Below the pieces are notes generated by a model. The model was not told the DNA's origin and ran no database searches. It worked only from the letters and a program-made list of their open reading frames with translations. The position numbers and the translations under genes were made by a program. A stretch of DNA of 64,000 nt from Dolomedes plantarius (lineage: Eukaryota > Arthropoda > Arachnida > Araneae > Dolomedidae), in the NCBI GenBank assembly GCA_907164885.2, contig OU015490.1, positions 16,899,047-16,963,046 of the forward strand, read 5' to 3'. Below are positions 1 to 10,571 of this stretch, piece by piece (position 1 is the stretch's first letter; each line of letters starts with the position of its first letter).

Positions 1-540
1 TAAAAACAGCCGAGGGTCTGAAGAACTTCAAAAATCGAAATTAATTACCGTTGATTTTTAATTAATAAAAAACCAACAATTTGTAAGCTGTTACACTTTG
101 TGGAATCACCGCTCTGAATATGGCGTCCACGTTAGGGTTATCTGGCAAACAGCGAGCGAAAAGATAAAAATAAATAAAATCAAAAAGTTTCAAGTTATAT
201 ATTAAACCAGAATAATAAATGAAATTATAATCTTTCAAGTCAGATTTTATACTTTAAAATAAATCGGATCCAACGGCATATTGACACTCTCACACGCGAT
301 GGAAAATTCGAATCAACCACGCTAAGTGTCACGATCTTTTTTAATCGCTACTGCAATCCTCCTAGCTTATATCTTTGTGTCTATTGAAGAGTTAAAGACT
401 AAGCTTCTATCCTGCTAACTTATTTCTCACTTAAAACTCCTCTTACTCCATAAATGTATGTATATTCACCAACCCATAGCAACTTTCCAAAAAACTCATT
501 GCGTATATTTTTTACTTTACTCAACAGTGTTGTGTATAAT
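1..540. other. AT-rich non-coding stretch
   Basis: No gene is visible here. Bases about 20-75 recur in inverted orientation near 3775-3827, so at least part of this stretch belongs to a dispersed repeat. Confidence 0.4.
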
Positions 541-612
541 CGTGGCGTAGTCGTTAAAGCGGTTCATTTGGTACCCCGTAAGTCTCGGGTTCGAGTATGG
601 GATCGTGCAAAT
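541..612 (+). repeat. tRNA-like SINE head
   Basis: The segment has a box-A-like TGGCGTAGTCG at the start and a box-B-like GGGTTCGAGTA about 45 bases later, the layout of an RNA polymerase III internal promoter. A matching acceptor stem is not evident and box B departs from consensus. I read this as a tRNA-derived SINE head or tRNA pseudogene, not a working tRNA. Confidence 0.45.
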
Positions 613-960
613 TTTGCTAAACCTGTATTTTCAGCTTTTTTATGAAGGCTTTTTTATTTCAGCTTTTATTTTATTATTTTTTTAATTATTATCTTTATTT
701 TATTTTATTATTTTTTAAATTATTATTTTTATTTTATTTTATTTTTTTAAATTTTTTTTTCAGCTTTTTTATGATGAAAGACCGAATATAGCTGAAATCT
801 GAGGAGTTTATTATACATTTATATATTTTTAATTGGTTTTCATATTAATGTGTATAACATTTCGTATGCTTTTTTTTTCTATGTTATTTATACTGTGTTT
901 AGTTTTTTAATGGATTTTGGTAGGTTTATTATAAATAGATAGCACCACTATTTTAAACTT
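600..960 (+). repeat. dispersed repeat, Helitron H3-related
   Basis: The order of motifs (TGATGAAAG, GAGGAGTTTATTATA, TTTTCAT, TGTGTATAACATTTC, TATGTTATTTATA) recurs at about 3960-4510. The downstream copy ends in a Helitron-type 3' terminus, so this is probably an internal or truncated piece of the same family. Confidence 0.5.
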
Positions 961-1038
961 TTAGTATTCCATAAACCAGGTGTTCCTAAACGAACGGTAC
1001 ATTCAAATTAAATACAATGTCAGTGTATGCAATTAATG

Positions 1039-1039
<1 letters not shown>

Positions 1040-1118
<79 letters not shown>
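1040..1118. repeat. (TA)n microsatellite inside Helitron H1a
   Basis: About 40 TA units lie between the conserved AATGCCAATA and the conserved AATAAATACGACG of the Helitron. Confidence 0.95.
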
Positions 1119-1121
<3 letters not shown>

Positions 1122-1457
1122 AATACGACGATCAATGTATACGATTGATGTAAAAAAACAAAAAAAATATATTAATAAAAAAATCGTAAGGGATATTTTT
1201 ATAGACAAAATAATGTAGAAGAAAGTATTCAAATTAAATCTCATAGGACATACTAAAGAATATAGTACAGTTAATGTAGTACAGTTTGAGGAACATATCT
1301 TTTACATTATTTTAATATTTTTTTGAATAATGTCCAATCGTCTGCCGCATTAGCAAGAAAAAAATGTATTTTTTTTGCCTATTTCGTTGTTATGTGAAGA
1401 TAAATTTATTTAAAGTAACAGAAAAAGGAATCACGTGATCAGCGTTTAATAAATTAA

Positions 1458-2905
1458 CCTTTTACATAACAATGTTCCTTTTTTGGAACACCATGTTTAA
1501 TATTTTTTTTAAAAATAAAGTGTGATATCTGTCAGTTTGAAAAAATTAACGTATATTATAGAAGGCATGACTGATTTTTTGACTTTTTTTTTTCAAATAT
1601 GAATATTTTAGCGTAGAAAAATTTCTAAAAATCAGCTTTTTTCACAATTTTTACAGTACGTAAGAAAAAAAATTCTATAAAATTCCTAAAAATTCAAATC
1701 CACCCAAAAATTCCCCCATCGTACTTGCAAAGGACAAGTTTAACGAGTTAATAAAATAAATTAAAATAATAACAAGAAATATTTCCTCAAGACTGCGTAA
1801 AAATGCAATGTTCCAAAAAAGGAACATTGGCATGTAACGATATACAAAAGCAGTGATATCACACGTGATCAGTGATTCTGCCGTCAATCAGTGATTCTGC
1901 CGTCTGATTACTTAGAAAATTCAGCCGAACTTACAAAGCTGTATGCCCTACAAAAAGGAGACTTTAGACGTCGACGCAAATGACATTCGGCAGTTTCTTG
2001 GATTACTGTTGTTTAGTGGCTACCACTCAGTACCTGATGAAAATACATATTGGAGCTCTCAGGAAGATTTGCATATCCTAATTGTTAACAATACAATGCT
2101 CAGAAATAAATTTCGGATGTTAAAATTATTTCCACATTGTTGATAATAGTAAATTGGAACCAGGCGATAAATTAGAAAAAATTTCTCCCTTTTATAAAGA
2201 GGTGGGAAAAAATTTTCGTCAATTTGGATTTTTTCATGAAAATATGAGTATCGATGAATCCATGGTTCCGTGTTATGGACATCGTTCGGCTAAGGTATTC
2301 ATACGTGGAAAGCCAATTCGCTTTGGTTTCAAAGTTTGGATGATCTGCTCAGCAAATGGTTATCCTTATGCTATCTACGGTGGAAAAAGTTCGAAAAATG
2401 AAAATTTGCCACTTGGATCAAAAGTTGTCTCCGAACTATTATCTTTTATTGACAATCCAGAGAAACGCAAAATATTTTTCGATAACTTTTTTTACATCGT
2501 ACAGTCTGCTGACAGATTTATCTAACAAAGGCTTTAAGGCAATCGGCACAGTGCGAGATTCCAGAACGGGACAATGTTCTCTTAAAACAGCAAAAGAAAT
2601 ATCGAAATTTCAACGTGGAGAGTTTGATTACCGATGCGATGGAGAAGTTTATATGTGCTATTGGAACGATAGTTTTGTTGTAACTATTACATCAAATTTT
2701 ATCACTCACGAACCATTAGGAAGAGCAAAAAGATATGTCCGAGCTAAAATAAAAGTTGATTTTCCTTAACCTTACATTATAAAATTATATAATAAAGGAA
2801 TGAGTGGAGTACACCTGTTGGACCGACTTCCTGGAAGTTATCGACCAAAGTTACGCAGCAAAATATGGTACTTTATTCCTTGATCATAGTGTGGCATGTA
2901 AAAGG
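1458..2905 (+). mobile_element. piggyBac element with TTAA target duplication
   Basis: TTAA at 1454-1457 is followed by CCTTTTACAT. The right end is ATGTAAAAGG followed by TTAA at 2906-2909. Terminal inverted repeats of at least 10 bp and TTAA duplications are diagnostic of piggyBac. The flanking Helitron sequence is continuous across the site: the related copy at about 47583 shows the same sequence with a single TTAA. The element is 1448 bp, shorter than typical autonomous piggyBacs (about 2.4 kb), and its transposase is truncated and frameshifted. An inverted pair around the string TTCCTTTTTTGGAAC (1475 and 1812) lies near the left end. Confidence 0.88.
1943..2883 (+). pseudogene. piggyBac transposase remnant (DDE_Tnp_1_7)
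   Basis: Three reading frames join into one piggyBac-like protein. Bases 1943-2143 encode a region with DIRQFLGLLLFSGYH. Bases 2154-2525 contain DESMVPCYGHRSAK (first catalytic Asp of this family) and FFDNFFY (second Asp). Bases 2518-2769 continue with GTVRDSRTG, and a short continuation near 2791-2880 reads GMSGVHLLDR, the conserved piggyBac MGGVDxxD region. A stop or frameshift near 2143 and another near 2510 separate the pieces, and the N-terminal ~100 residues expected for the family are missing. It normally cuts and pastes DNA at TTAA. This copy cannot make an intact enzyme. Confidence 0.85.
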
Positions 2906-3237
2906 TTAAATTCTAAAAATTAATCTTTAAAAATTCACCAAAAATCATAAAATGGAGGTAAAGATTCGAAAAAGATCTCATGTTAAAGGAATTTTTATGA
3001 TATTTTTCGTGATATAAATTTTATAACCCTCAAATTATTATTATTTTAAATGCAAACTTAAAAAAAGTTACTAAAACAACTCAAAAATTTAATTTTTAAA
3101 AAATCTAAGAAGAATTTTTCAAAAATCTTTCTTAGTGCACTCCTACACTAAAAGAAGAATCGCCATGCAAATTTTCAGCCCTTTTATTTCCCGCGGTTTG
3201 GTCTGTACGTTGTATGTCAGTCAGTTAGTTACGGAAC

Positions 3238-3242
<5 letters not shown>

Positions 3243-3273
<31 letters not shown>

Positions 3274-3292
3274 ATTATTACTATCTTTATAT
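3243..3292. repeat. (TA)n with AT-rich tail at Helitron 5' end
   Basis: A TA run follows the 5' terminus of Helitron H1a, then (TTA)n-like sequence. Confidence 0.85.
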
Positions 3293-3299
3293 CGTAATG

Positions 3300-3880
3300 T
3301 TAACTTCATGCGCACGCATTATTTTCCTGTGCTTTTTTTTAATCTTTATAATAGCGTAATTTTCATATGATTTTAAACAACAATAATTTTTAACTGGCAT
3401 TCAATTCGATGTTAAAACTTTATATTTACACCCTATTTAAAAGAAGTAGGGTGTAAATTTTTCAAAGAGAATGTTTCAACACCCAACTCCAAAGAAGTAG
3501 GGTGTAAATTGTAGGGTAGAAAGTTGGTAAAATCAAAATTTTGTGCAATGTATTTAATTTCTCGATTAAAAGTAGTTTTTTTCTAAAAATGAATTTATTT
3601 CGCTTGAAAAGCTAAATATTTTATGCACGCGTTATATTATTATTACTATCTTTATATCATAAAGTTAACTTCATACGCGAGCATTATTTTCATATGCTTT
3701 TTTTATTATTATCTTTATAACAGCTTTATTTTCATATGCTTTTAAACAACTATCGTTTTTATTCATATCATGTTGGTTTTTTATTAATTAAAAATTAAGG
3801 GTAATTAATTTCGATTCCGGAAGTTCTTATTATCTTTATTTTCATATGCTTTTTCATTTACGAATTATTCAAATGTTGGT
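3300..3880. other. AT-rich non-coding stretch with short local repeats
   Basis: No gene is seen. The phrase GAAGTAGGGTGTAAATT occurs twice (about 3445 and 3495). Bases 3775-3827 match 20-75 in inverse orientation. Confidence 0.5.
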
Positions 3881-3959
3881 TAAAAAACTTATGTAATTCA
3901 TACATTTGCGTGAGTTTAATTATTGTAATTAATAAATTTATATTTCTGGAGAGGATGTT

Positions 3960-4541
3960 TCAGGTTTTAGTGGTACTATGATGAAAGGCTGAATCTACCA
4001 AAATTCTGAGGAGTTTATTATGGAGAGAAAAGGAATTTAATATGTAGAGGATGTTTATAGGAGTTTAATATGGAGAGGAGTTGAATGGTTTGCTGCCCTC
4101 AATCAAACACTTCATTTTTTAAGAGGCAACGCTACAGTCATATCATGGTTCTATTGGAAATTTCAGCTAAACCTGTAATTTCAGCTTCTTTTTTTGCCCA
4201 AATGATAAAAGGCTAAATCTAGCTGAATTCTGAGGAGTTTGTTATAATTTTATATATTTTTTATTGGGTTTTCATTTTATTCATGTGTATAAGATTTCAC
4301 GTTTTTTTCTATGTTATTTATAACGTGTTTAGTTTTAAATTAATTTTGGTTAGCAAACATTAGACAATTTGACATTTTTACTTTTCGGATTTTAGTGCTT
4401 CAATGATGAAAGGCTGAAATTCCTGAATTCTGAGATGTGTATAACATTTCACATATACTATTTCTATGTTATTTATACTGTGTTGATTTTGGTTAACAAA
4501 TATTGTTAAAATCCCGGACAATGCCGGGTACTTCAGCTAGT
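3960..4541 (+). mobile_element. Helitron 3' part, family H3
   Basis: The right end carries a GC-rich hairpin, CCCGG-acaatg-CCGGG (4513-4528), followed by TACTTCAGCTAGT and a T. This is the textbook Helitron 3' terminus: a short palindrome about 10 bases from CTRR, inserted before T. Upstream, the phrase around GATGAAAGGCTGAA...CTGAATTCTGAG is repeated at about 3968, 4190 and 4395, so the body contains imperfect tandem sub-repeats. No Rep/helicase coding is visible. The 5' boundary is not defined. Confidence 0.7.
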
Positions 4542-4559
4542 TATCTATATAAAAAAAAC

Positions 4560-5370
4560 TTCAATTTTGGCGACAAAAGTAACAAATATAAAACTCAGCT
4601 TCGGCTCCTGTGCCGGTGCACACAGAATGAGTCCAGTGTAGACTCATCGCACAACGAATCCAAAGTTCTCATGTGTCGTCTTTGAATGCACCTTCACAGA
4701 AGATGCACGATGCTTCTTGCTGGTCTGGGCCATCTCTGTAAACATATGGGCTTATATTCACCCAGAGGGATGAGCTCTTCCAATTGCTCTGGATGGGGCT
4801 CCATTCATAAGCTGATCCGTTAAGATTTTACGAGGAAATATCATCATTGGTGGAAAATATGTTCCCCCAACACTCATGCAGCAAACCACAGTTACCAGAG
4901 AACCACGTTCAGCTGTAGACAGAGATCCCACCTGACGTTTTCTCTTCAACCCCATGACTTGTGAAACTCTTGACTGAACCACACTTAAACCAGTCTCATT
5001 TACATTGAACATTCTGGAAATGATTTCCTGAACACAAGCCTTCCAGCAAATAAAAATAACCCAGCCACCTTTAATCAGCTTTAAATTATAGGTCTCGGTC
5101 TAATTAGCCCTTGTATAAAAAAAGTTCACCGTAGCGCTCCAAACCAAAACCAAACTCCAGTTTTTGTATAACCAAATCTGCTGCTGGCTTATCCACTTGT
5201 GAAGCCAATAATCTCAAACTTATTCTTGATACACCAAACACTCTGGCAGCCTCCTTTAGTCCCATTTCTACCCATCTTAGCTTCTGGAAAGCTTGAACCA
5301 TCTTCACCCTATCCCAACTTCTTCTGCGCACTACAGCGTCCTTACTAACGGCAGATTTCTTCTCAACTTT
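4560..5370 (-). pseudogene. pogo/Tigger-like transposase remnant
   Basis: Minus-strand pieces run in order. An N-terminal psq-type helix-turn-helix at about 5120-5340 includes WDRVKMVQAFQKLR, GLKEAARVFGV and VIQKLEFG. A DDE fragment at 4758-5012 includes FNVNETGLSVVQS and AERGSLVTVVCCMS. A C-terminal Cys-rich piece at about 4570-4700 reads CIFCEGAF, an in-frame stop, then ELWIRCAM. These match Tigger/Jerky-type pogo transposases, which bind terminal repeats and use a DDxD catalytic core. The first catalytic residue of the FNVDETG motif is Asn here. Together with stops and missing sequence, this marks a dead copy. I did not find clear terminal repeats. GGTCCATAAT-type strings at 5515-5560 and 5880-5905 may be one end. 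Confidence 0.75.
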
Positions 5371-5918
5371 CATTCTTAGCTTCCAGAATAACCGAGAAGG
5401 ATTACAAAACATGAAAATAAAATGTATCACGATGAAATCAACGGTGGAATTGCATTTTCTCACGGAAACATTATTATTACATTATCGAAACCGGTTGTTG
5501 GTAATGTGGACCCAGGTCCATAATACCAGCACCCATGGGGTCCATATTTCAAACAACGCCATCTTGGAAACAAACTCATTTTTCACATTATAAATTACAT
5601 CGAATTTAATTTTGAACTAGCTCAAAAGGAACTTCATGCCGTGTAGAATAAGGCACAGGAATCAGTTTTTACAAAACATAGTAGTAGATATGTAAAATAT
5701 TCACTTTTACTTTTCTCAGAAAAAATTTGAAAACTCGAAATACAAACAATTGGCCACGGGACATCATTCGCGAATGAACTGGGGTCAATGACCTTGACTA
5801 TCCATTACAGCCATCTAGGGGCTCTAGATCACAGCTATAATTAGCGGTTGCACCTGCGCATAGGGCAGATATTAAGGGGGTCCATAATAAATGCAGGGTC
5901 CATAATCCCACCTTCTCA

Positions 5919-6308
5919 TCTCTATATATAAAACAGTTCCGTGACTCACTGACTTACTGACATACAACGCACAGACCAAACCGCTGGACCTAAAGGGCTG
6001 ACATTTTGCACGGCGATTCTTCTTATGGTGTAGGGGTGCACAAAGAAAGATTTTTGAAAAATTCTTCTTAGATTTTTTTTAATTAAATTTTTAAGCTGTT
6101 TTAGTAACATTTTTTAAGTTTGCATTTAAAATAATAAATTTATATCACGAGAAAGATCCTAAAAATTCCTTTAAAATGAAATCTTTTTCGAATCTTTACC
6201 TCGATTTTCAGATTTTTTGGTGAAATTTTAAGGATTAATTTTTAGAATTTAATTTATTACATGCCGATCACGTGATTTCTTTTTCTGGTACTTTAAATAA
6301 ATTTATCG
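5919..6308 (+). mobile_element. Helitron H1, copy b (5' part only)
   Basis: Starts with TCTCTATATATAAAACAG after an A, as Helitrons do. It continues through the conserved GGACCTAAAGGGCTGAC and GCCGATCACGTGATTTC segments, then stops abruptly at 6308, where a Tc1-type terminal repeat begins. Confidence 0.7.
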
Positions 6309-6335
6309 TGTACGAACACCTTTTTGGAGCCACTG

Positions 6336-6337
<2 letters not shown>
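6309..6337. repeat. solitary Tc1-type terminal repeat
   Basis: The reverse complement starts CAGTGGCTCCAAAAAGGTG and matches the terminus of the Tc1 fragment at 39596. It is followed directly by a TA-rich microsatellite. No transposase lies next to it. Confidence 0.55.
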
Positions 6338-6377
<40 letters not shown>

Positions 6378-6388
6378 TGCGTTTGTGC

Positions 6389-6446
<58 letters not shown>
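6338..6446. repeat. (TA)n microsatellites
   Basis: Two TA runs are separated by a short TG-rich segment. Confidence 0.95.
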
Positions 6447-6448
<2 letters not shown>

Positions 6449-6477
6449 GTGTCTGTAAAAAGATAGATAGATAGATA

Positions 6478-6786
6478 TGCCGTATTTTTCGGACCATAAT
6501 ACGCACTTTTTAAATAAAAAAAAAATTGACTTAAAATTGGCGAGCATCTTAGGATCCGAAGATAACATCAAAATAAAATGAACAGTTTATTATATATATT
6601 AAGTATATTTATAATATAAACTATATATATTTTATACGTATTATTTATTATATTTATTATATATATATTTTATCTTAAGTATGAAATTGAAAATATCTTT
6701 CTATACCTAACAAAATACATACTATTCTTTTCTAAAAATCCTCCCATAAATTGGAAGTACGTCTTATCGTCCGAAAAATACAGTAT
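6478..6786. mobile_element. short MITE with CCGTATTTTTCGGAC ends
   Basis: Left end CCGTATTTTTCGGACCATAA; right end, read on the minus strand, CTGTATTTTTCGGACGATAA. That makes imperfect terminal inverted repeats of about 25 bp around a ~310-bp AT-rich non-coding body. The sub-terminal AAATTGAAAATATCT...CAAAATACA...TTCTTTTCTAAAAATCC recurs at 62440-62500. A Tc1/mariner or pogo-derived MITE is likely. Confidence 0.65.
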
Positions 6787-6984
6787 TTTAGAAATATTTC
6801 TGCATTTCATTTTTTTTAAAAGGACTTTAAAATCATGGACGTCTACTCCAAGAAAAATTAAAATTGTTTTGGGGGAAAATATTACCCTTAAAAAAAAAAA
6901 AAAAGTTTCTCTGAAACCACACGCACAAAATTTAAGAGACCGTTTTGCAAATACAGGAAACTGAATTAAAATAATAGTAATTTT

Positions 6985-7018
6985 GCAGATTACTATTATT
7001 AAAATAATAGTAATCTGC
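6985..7018. repeat. perfect 34-bp palindrome
   Basis: GCAGATTACTATTATT, then AA, then its exact reverse complement. A partial third copy of the arm precedes it at about 6968-6981. Confidence 0.9.
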
Positions 7019-8040
7019 GATTAGAAAAATATCGAGAAAGAAATTCAGTATGCAGTTCGAATATGCGCGAGTTTATAGAACTTGCGTTTGCGATTGCACG
7101 TTAACATCGGTTGTGAGGTAACAAGTATGTAAAAAGCAGACGACCTGTTTCCGAGCGCAAGTGGTTATCGTCTGCCGTCAGAAATGACTCCGGATCACGA
7201 ATTGACGCACACAAAAAAAAGGAAAATAAAAAGACATTATCGTTTTCAATATTCACCCTTTCATCGATAATTGCCTTCCGATACAAATTGGGGCCCGGTT
7301 TTTTTTTTTTTTTTTCTTCTTATGCTGCTTCTTAACCGCCCCGATGCACCTTGCGCTGTTTATTTCGTGTGTGCACGCATCGTCTGCCGTGACGTGACCG
7401 TCGTCATTACCCCGAACTCGGATATAATGAGAGCGTTGATGAACGACACTCCCCCCTTAAAAAGAGTTGTTAGCATTTATCACCGAAACTTAGTATAATT
7501 TCGCTAATTTTGGGGGAAATATCTTTTGCCGGAGGAGGGGGGAGGGAGGAAAGAGACACCATTGTACGGTTTCAACTTTTCGAATAAAGAACTAGTATCG
7601 ATTTCGATGCATAAAATGTTCGTAAAATGGTATTTATCTTCGCATTGAATTGGTGAAAATGATGAGTTTCTCTAACGCCTATTGTCCGGTCGGAGTGACC
7701 GCTTCCCCCCCTCCCCTCTTTCATAAATAGTTTGTGGCAACTTTTTTTTCACGTTTCCTGAAAAAAAAACCAATTGTTCATTTATAAATTGCACACTTTT
7801 AGATAAACACCCGATATTTCGCGAATAGATCCTCTTAAAGTAATTGCTCCGCTAAAGTGTTTCTTTTTCATCAGAATATGGAAATTTCCCCAAAATTAGT
7901 CTCTGTTTATTTGTCTATACAATGCTGAAACTAAGTTTGTTTGCAATTCAGCGTAGCAAAAAAAAATGGCTCACGTTGGCCCCATCTCCTCGAAAACGGT
8001 GCCACAGAAATGACTGGAAACAAATTCGTTGAATGAATGA
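7019..8040. other. unassigned unique sequence
   Basis: No protein domain, RNA gene or repeat end recognised. There are several poly-T/poly-A tracts and short C-rich or G-rich runs. Confidence 0.4.
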
Positions 8041-8081
8041 ATATATATACACACACACGCAGTGAATATTCTCCATGGCGA

Positions 8082-8082
<1 letters not shown>

Positions 8083-8154
<72 letters not shown>

Positions 8155-8155
8155 T

Positions 8156-8208
<53 letters not shown>

Positions 8209-8221
8209 TACACACATATAT

Positions 8222-8265
<44 letters not shown>
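8083..8265. repeat. compound TA/CA microsatellite
   Basis: Long TA runs are interrupted by ACACAC segments. The long apparent open frames of alternating Ile-Tyr here are artefacts. Confidence 0.95.
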
Positions 8266-8268
<3 letters not shown>

Positions 8269-9306
8269 TCACGGTGGTTGGGTAATACATAATCGGAGGG
8301 GGGGGGGGTGTACAGGACAAAATAAGGTATTTGACTTCTTTTTCATGCTCTTCAAACCAATACTTGGTAGATTTAGCTGCATGTATAGGGGGATTATCAT
8401 CCCAGAGAATGCCGTCTCCTGCAAGATACAGTGTTCGCTCCATATAGGATGGACTAGTGAGCTATAATTTCGACATAGTCCTTCCCATTCAATCTCCCTT
8501 TTAGGGTTACAATAGGGCTTGAAGAAAACCACGAGATGCCATCCCAAACCCTGATAGATCTACCTCCAGGACTGACAGTTAAGATGAGACCGCCAGAATC
8601 TTACGCTTGTGTAGGTGCTCTCCAGGCATACGCACGTCCTGTTGCGAAGAACAATGTGTACAATGATTCGTCAGACCAAATTCCGTTTTTGTACATATTG
8701 CTCGACCAGGATTTGAGCTCGTGATAGCAGTGTGAGTGATATATTGTATTGATGTCTATTACAAGTGGCTTGGGAATAGCTACTTTTCCGTAAATGCTTT
8801 GTTTGCGAAGTTCCCTTCTACCTATAATGGTTGATACCGGAACATGCAGATGCAGATTGAGCTCTTCGGTCATTTTGGTTGCAGTTTTCTTTTTTCATGT
8901 CGCAATCCGCTTCAATACCTCGTCCGTCTCTTTCACTCGGCTCTCCCTTGCGTCCACTATTCTGTTTGGCAAAGGATGTTTTTCCGTGCACTCTATGCTA
9001 TCATAATTTTCAATACAACAGCTCGAAAAACACCCATTAGCCTGGGGGTTGCAGTAACAGATATCCAATTTAAACGCTCTCCAACAATTTGCCCTTTTGG
9101 CAAGGTCTGCAAGGTTTGATATTTTACGCTGTTTCCCCCAAAAGCACGATGTCCTTAGATTCCTTTCTGCTACCTGACAGTAGAATAATACATACACTAT
9201 ATTATATAAAAAAATACCGGTGGCCAGACTCGTTTTTTAAGGAATACGAAGAACATTCATAAACATCATTAATATTGATAGGTGTTTCCATTACTTTGAT
9301 AACCAC

Positions 9307-9311
<5 letters not shown>
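8266..9311 (-). mobile_element. Tc1-like element, family T-A, copy A (3'-truncated)
   Basis: The outer end at 9311 reads, on the minus strand, CACAGGTGGTTATCAAAGTA preceded by TA. The same terminus begins copies at 34831 (+) and 37692 (-). The body continues to 8266, where it meets a TA microsatellite, so the distal terminal repeat is missing. Confidence 0.75.
8300..9230 (-). pseudogene. Tc1-like transposase remnant (copy A)
   Basis: Fragments on the minus strand in several frames: an N-terminal part with RKISNLADLAK (from about 9150), DEVLKRIAT (about 8900), a middle part with HVPVSTI...RRELRKQSIYGKVAIPKPL and NGIWSDESL (first catalytic Asp region), and a C-terminal part with [20 protein letters not shown] (second Asp region). 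Order and motifs match Tc1 transposases, which cut DNA at TA dinucleotides. Frameshifts and loss of the third catalytic motif make it inactive. It closely resembles the copies at 34.9-36.5 kb and 36.6-37.5 kb. Confidence 0.75.
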
Positions 9312-9337
<26 letters not shown>

Positions 9338-10569
9338 CTAAATGCTTCCAATGCACCAGGCATATAAGCTACGGCCTTCCGAGGTTAAATCTCTCCCTGT
9401 GAATAAGCTGTCACCTCAATTTTGACCGGACATCCCCAGGAGCGACATCTGGTGGGATCGTACGTTGCTCCCACCCACATACCACATGGAGGAATTTTCC
9501 GGCCTGCAGATTTCACATGCACAAAACTGACCTAAACAGGAGATCATTCAGGGAAGCTCGAACATTGTACTCTCAGTAACGAATCTCTAACTATTAGCCG
9601 CTTCGGGCCATAGGACGAGTGCTCTTATAATCCGCTAGGCGCCGAAACCAAGTCCGATCCGAGACGAAAAGGGGGGGGGGGTTACTTTCTCCTCCCCTAG
9701 TCCTGAAACTTCTGGCGCCCTCCAGGCGTATAATATCCATTCACTCCGCCAAACGCCCGGTTAAGTGAATCAATATTAATTGGGGTCTACTCGCCGCGAA
9801 CGATATTTAATCTTTATTTACGGCCCTAAGAGGATAGAAGTGTGTTCGCACGGGCGGGGAGGGGTCTGCCCGAAGGAGCATCAACAGGTGAGAAGTGACG
9901 GCCCGAGTGCATAATGCATGCATGACGAGGATCAGGCCTTGGTGTTAAATCTCGACGGCTTATTTACTTTGGCGAAATTTATGTCAGGGTGGAGATGGAG
10001 AAAGAAATCGAATTTGAATACTGGATGGGGATCACGTGACGCAGACGGTTTGTTGTGTGTTTGGTGCGAGCCTGCGGAACGATAGCAGTCACCAAAAAAA
10101 TTTTAATTAAATTTAATTTAATTTAAAAAATCAAAAATGAACTGTGGATTATCCCAGAATTGTTGAAATTCGTGTCATAAAATATAGAAAAAGTATGGTC
10201 TAATTCATTTTTTTTTTTTATACTTTATCCAAAACCTTTAGGTTTAAATATTTCACTTCATTCGAAAATAATTTTTCTTTTTCAAATTTTAAATAAAATC
10301 TTAAAATCTGTATATTCAAATTTTGGAACTGATTTTCTTCCAATACACCCCCAGTGTGACAACAATTTGAAATTCTATTTCATGTATGGCTTTTTTTATT
10401 TAGGGGGGGGGGGCTTTAATTTGTGTCTTATTTTGTGCACATTTGATTCGTTAAAATCCACTATCAAAACAATATCACCGGTACTTATGGACCTCCTCGA
10501 CGTAAAAATTATAATCCCTTACCTTTTTTTGCGGTCCCATATTGTATATATATATATATAATATATATA
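9338..10569. other. unassigned unique sequence
   Basis: No coding family, RNA gene or repeat terminus recognised. GC content is higher than in the surroundings between about 9400 and 9960, with G-runs near 9670 and 10405. Confidence 0.4.
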
Positions 10570-10571
10570 TA

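Larger units (their letters stand above)
992..3255 (-). mobile_element. non-autonomous Helitron, family H1, copy a (interrupted by piggyBac)
   Basis: Minus-strand copy of a repeat seen six times in this window. Its 5' part near 3250 reads AAACAGTTCCGTAAC followed by a GACTGAC run. Its 3' part near 1000 is the segment that in better copies leads to TTTTCAGCTAGT, but here the last ~30 bases are missing. An internal (TA)n array occupies 1040-1118. The termini of sibling copies (TCTCTATATA start, CTAGT end, no inverted repeats) are those of Helitrons. A piggyBac element splits this copy at 1458-2905. Confidence 0.7.

Noticed and set aside
8037..8267. Long open frames of alternating Ile-Tyr or Thr-His on both strands
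   Set aside because: They are translations of TA and CA microsatellites; the same occurs at 39057-39638, 50561-51017, 31064-31203 and elsewhere.
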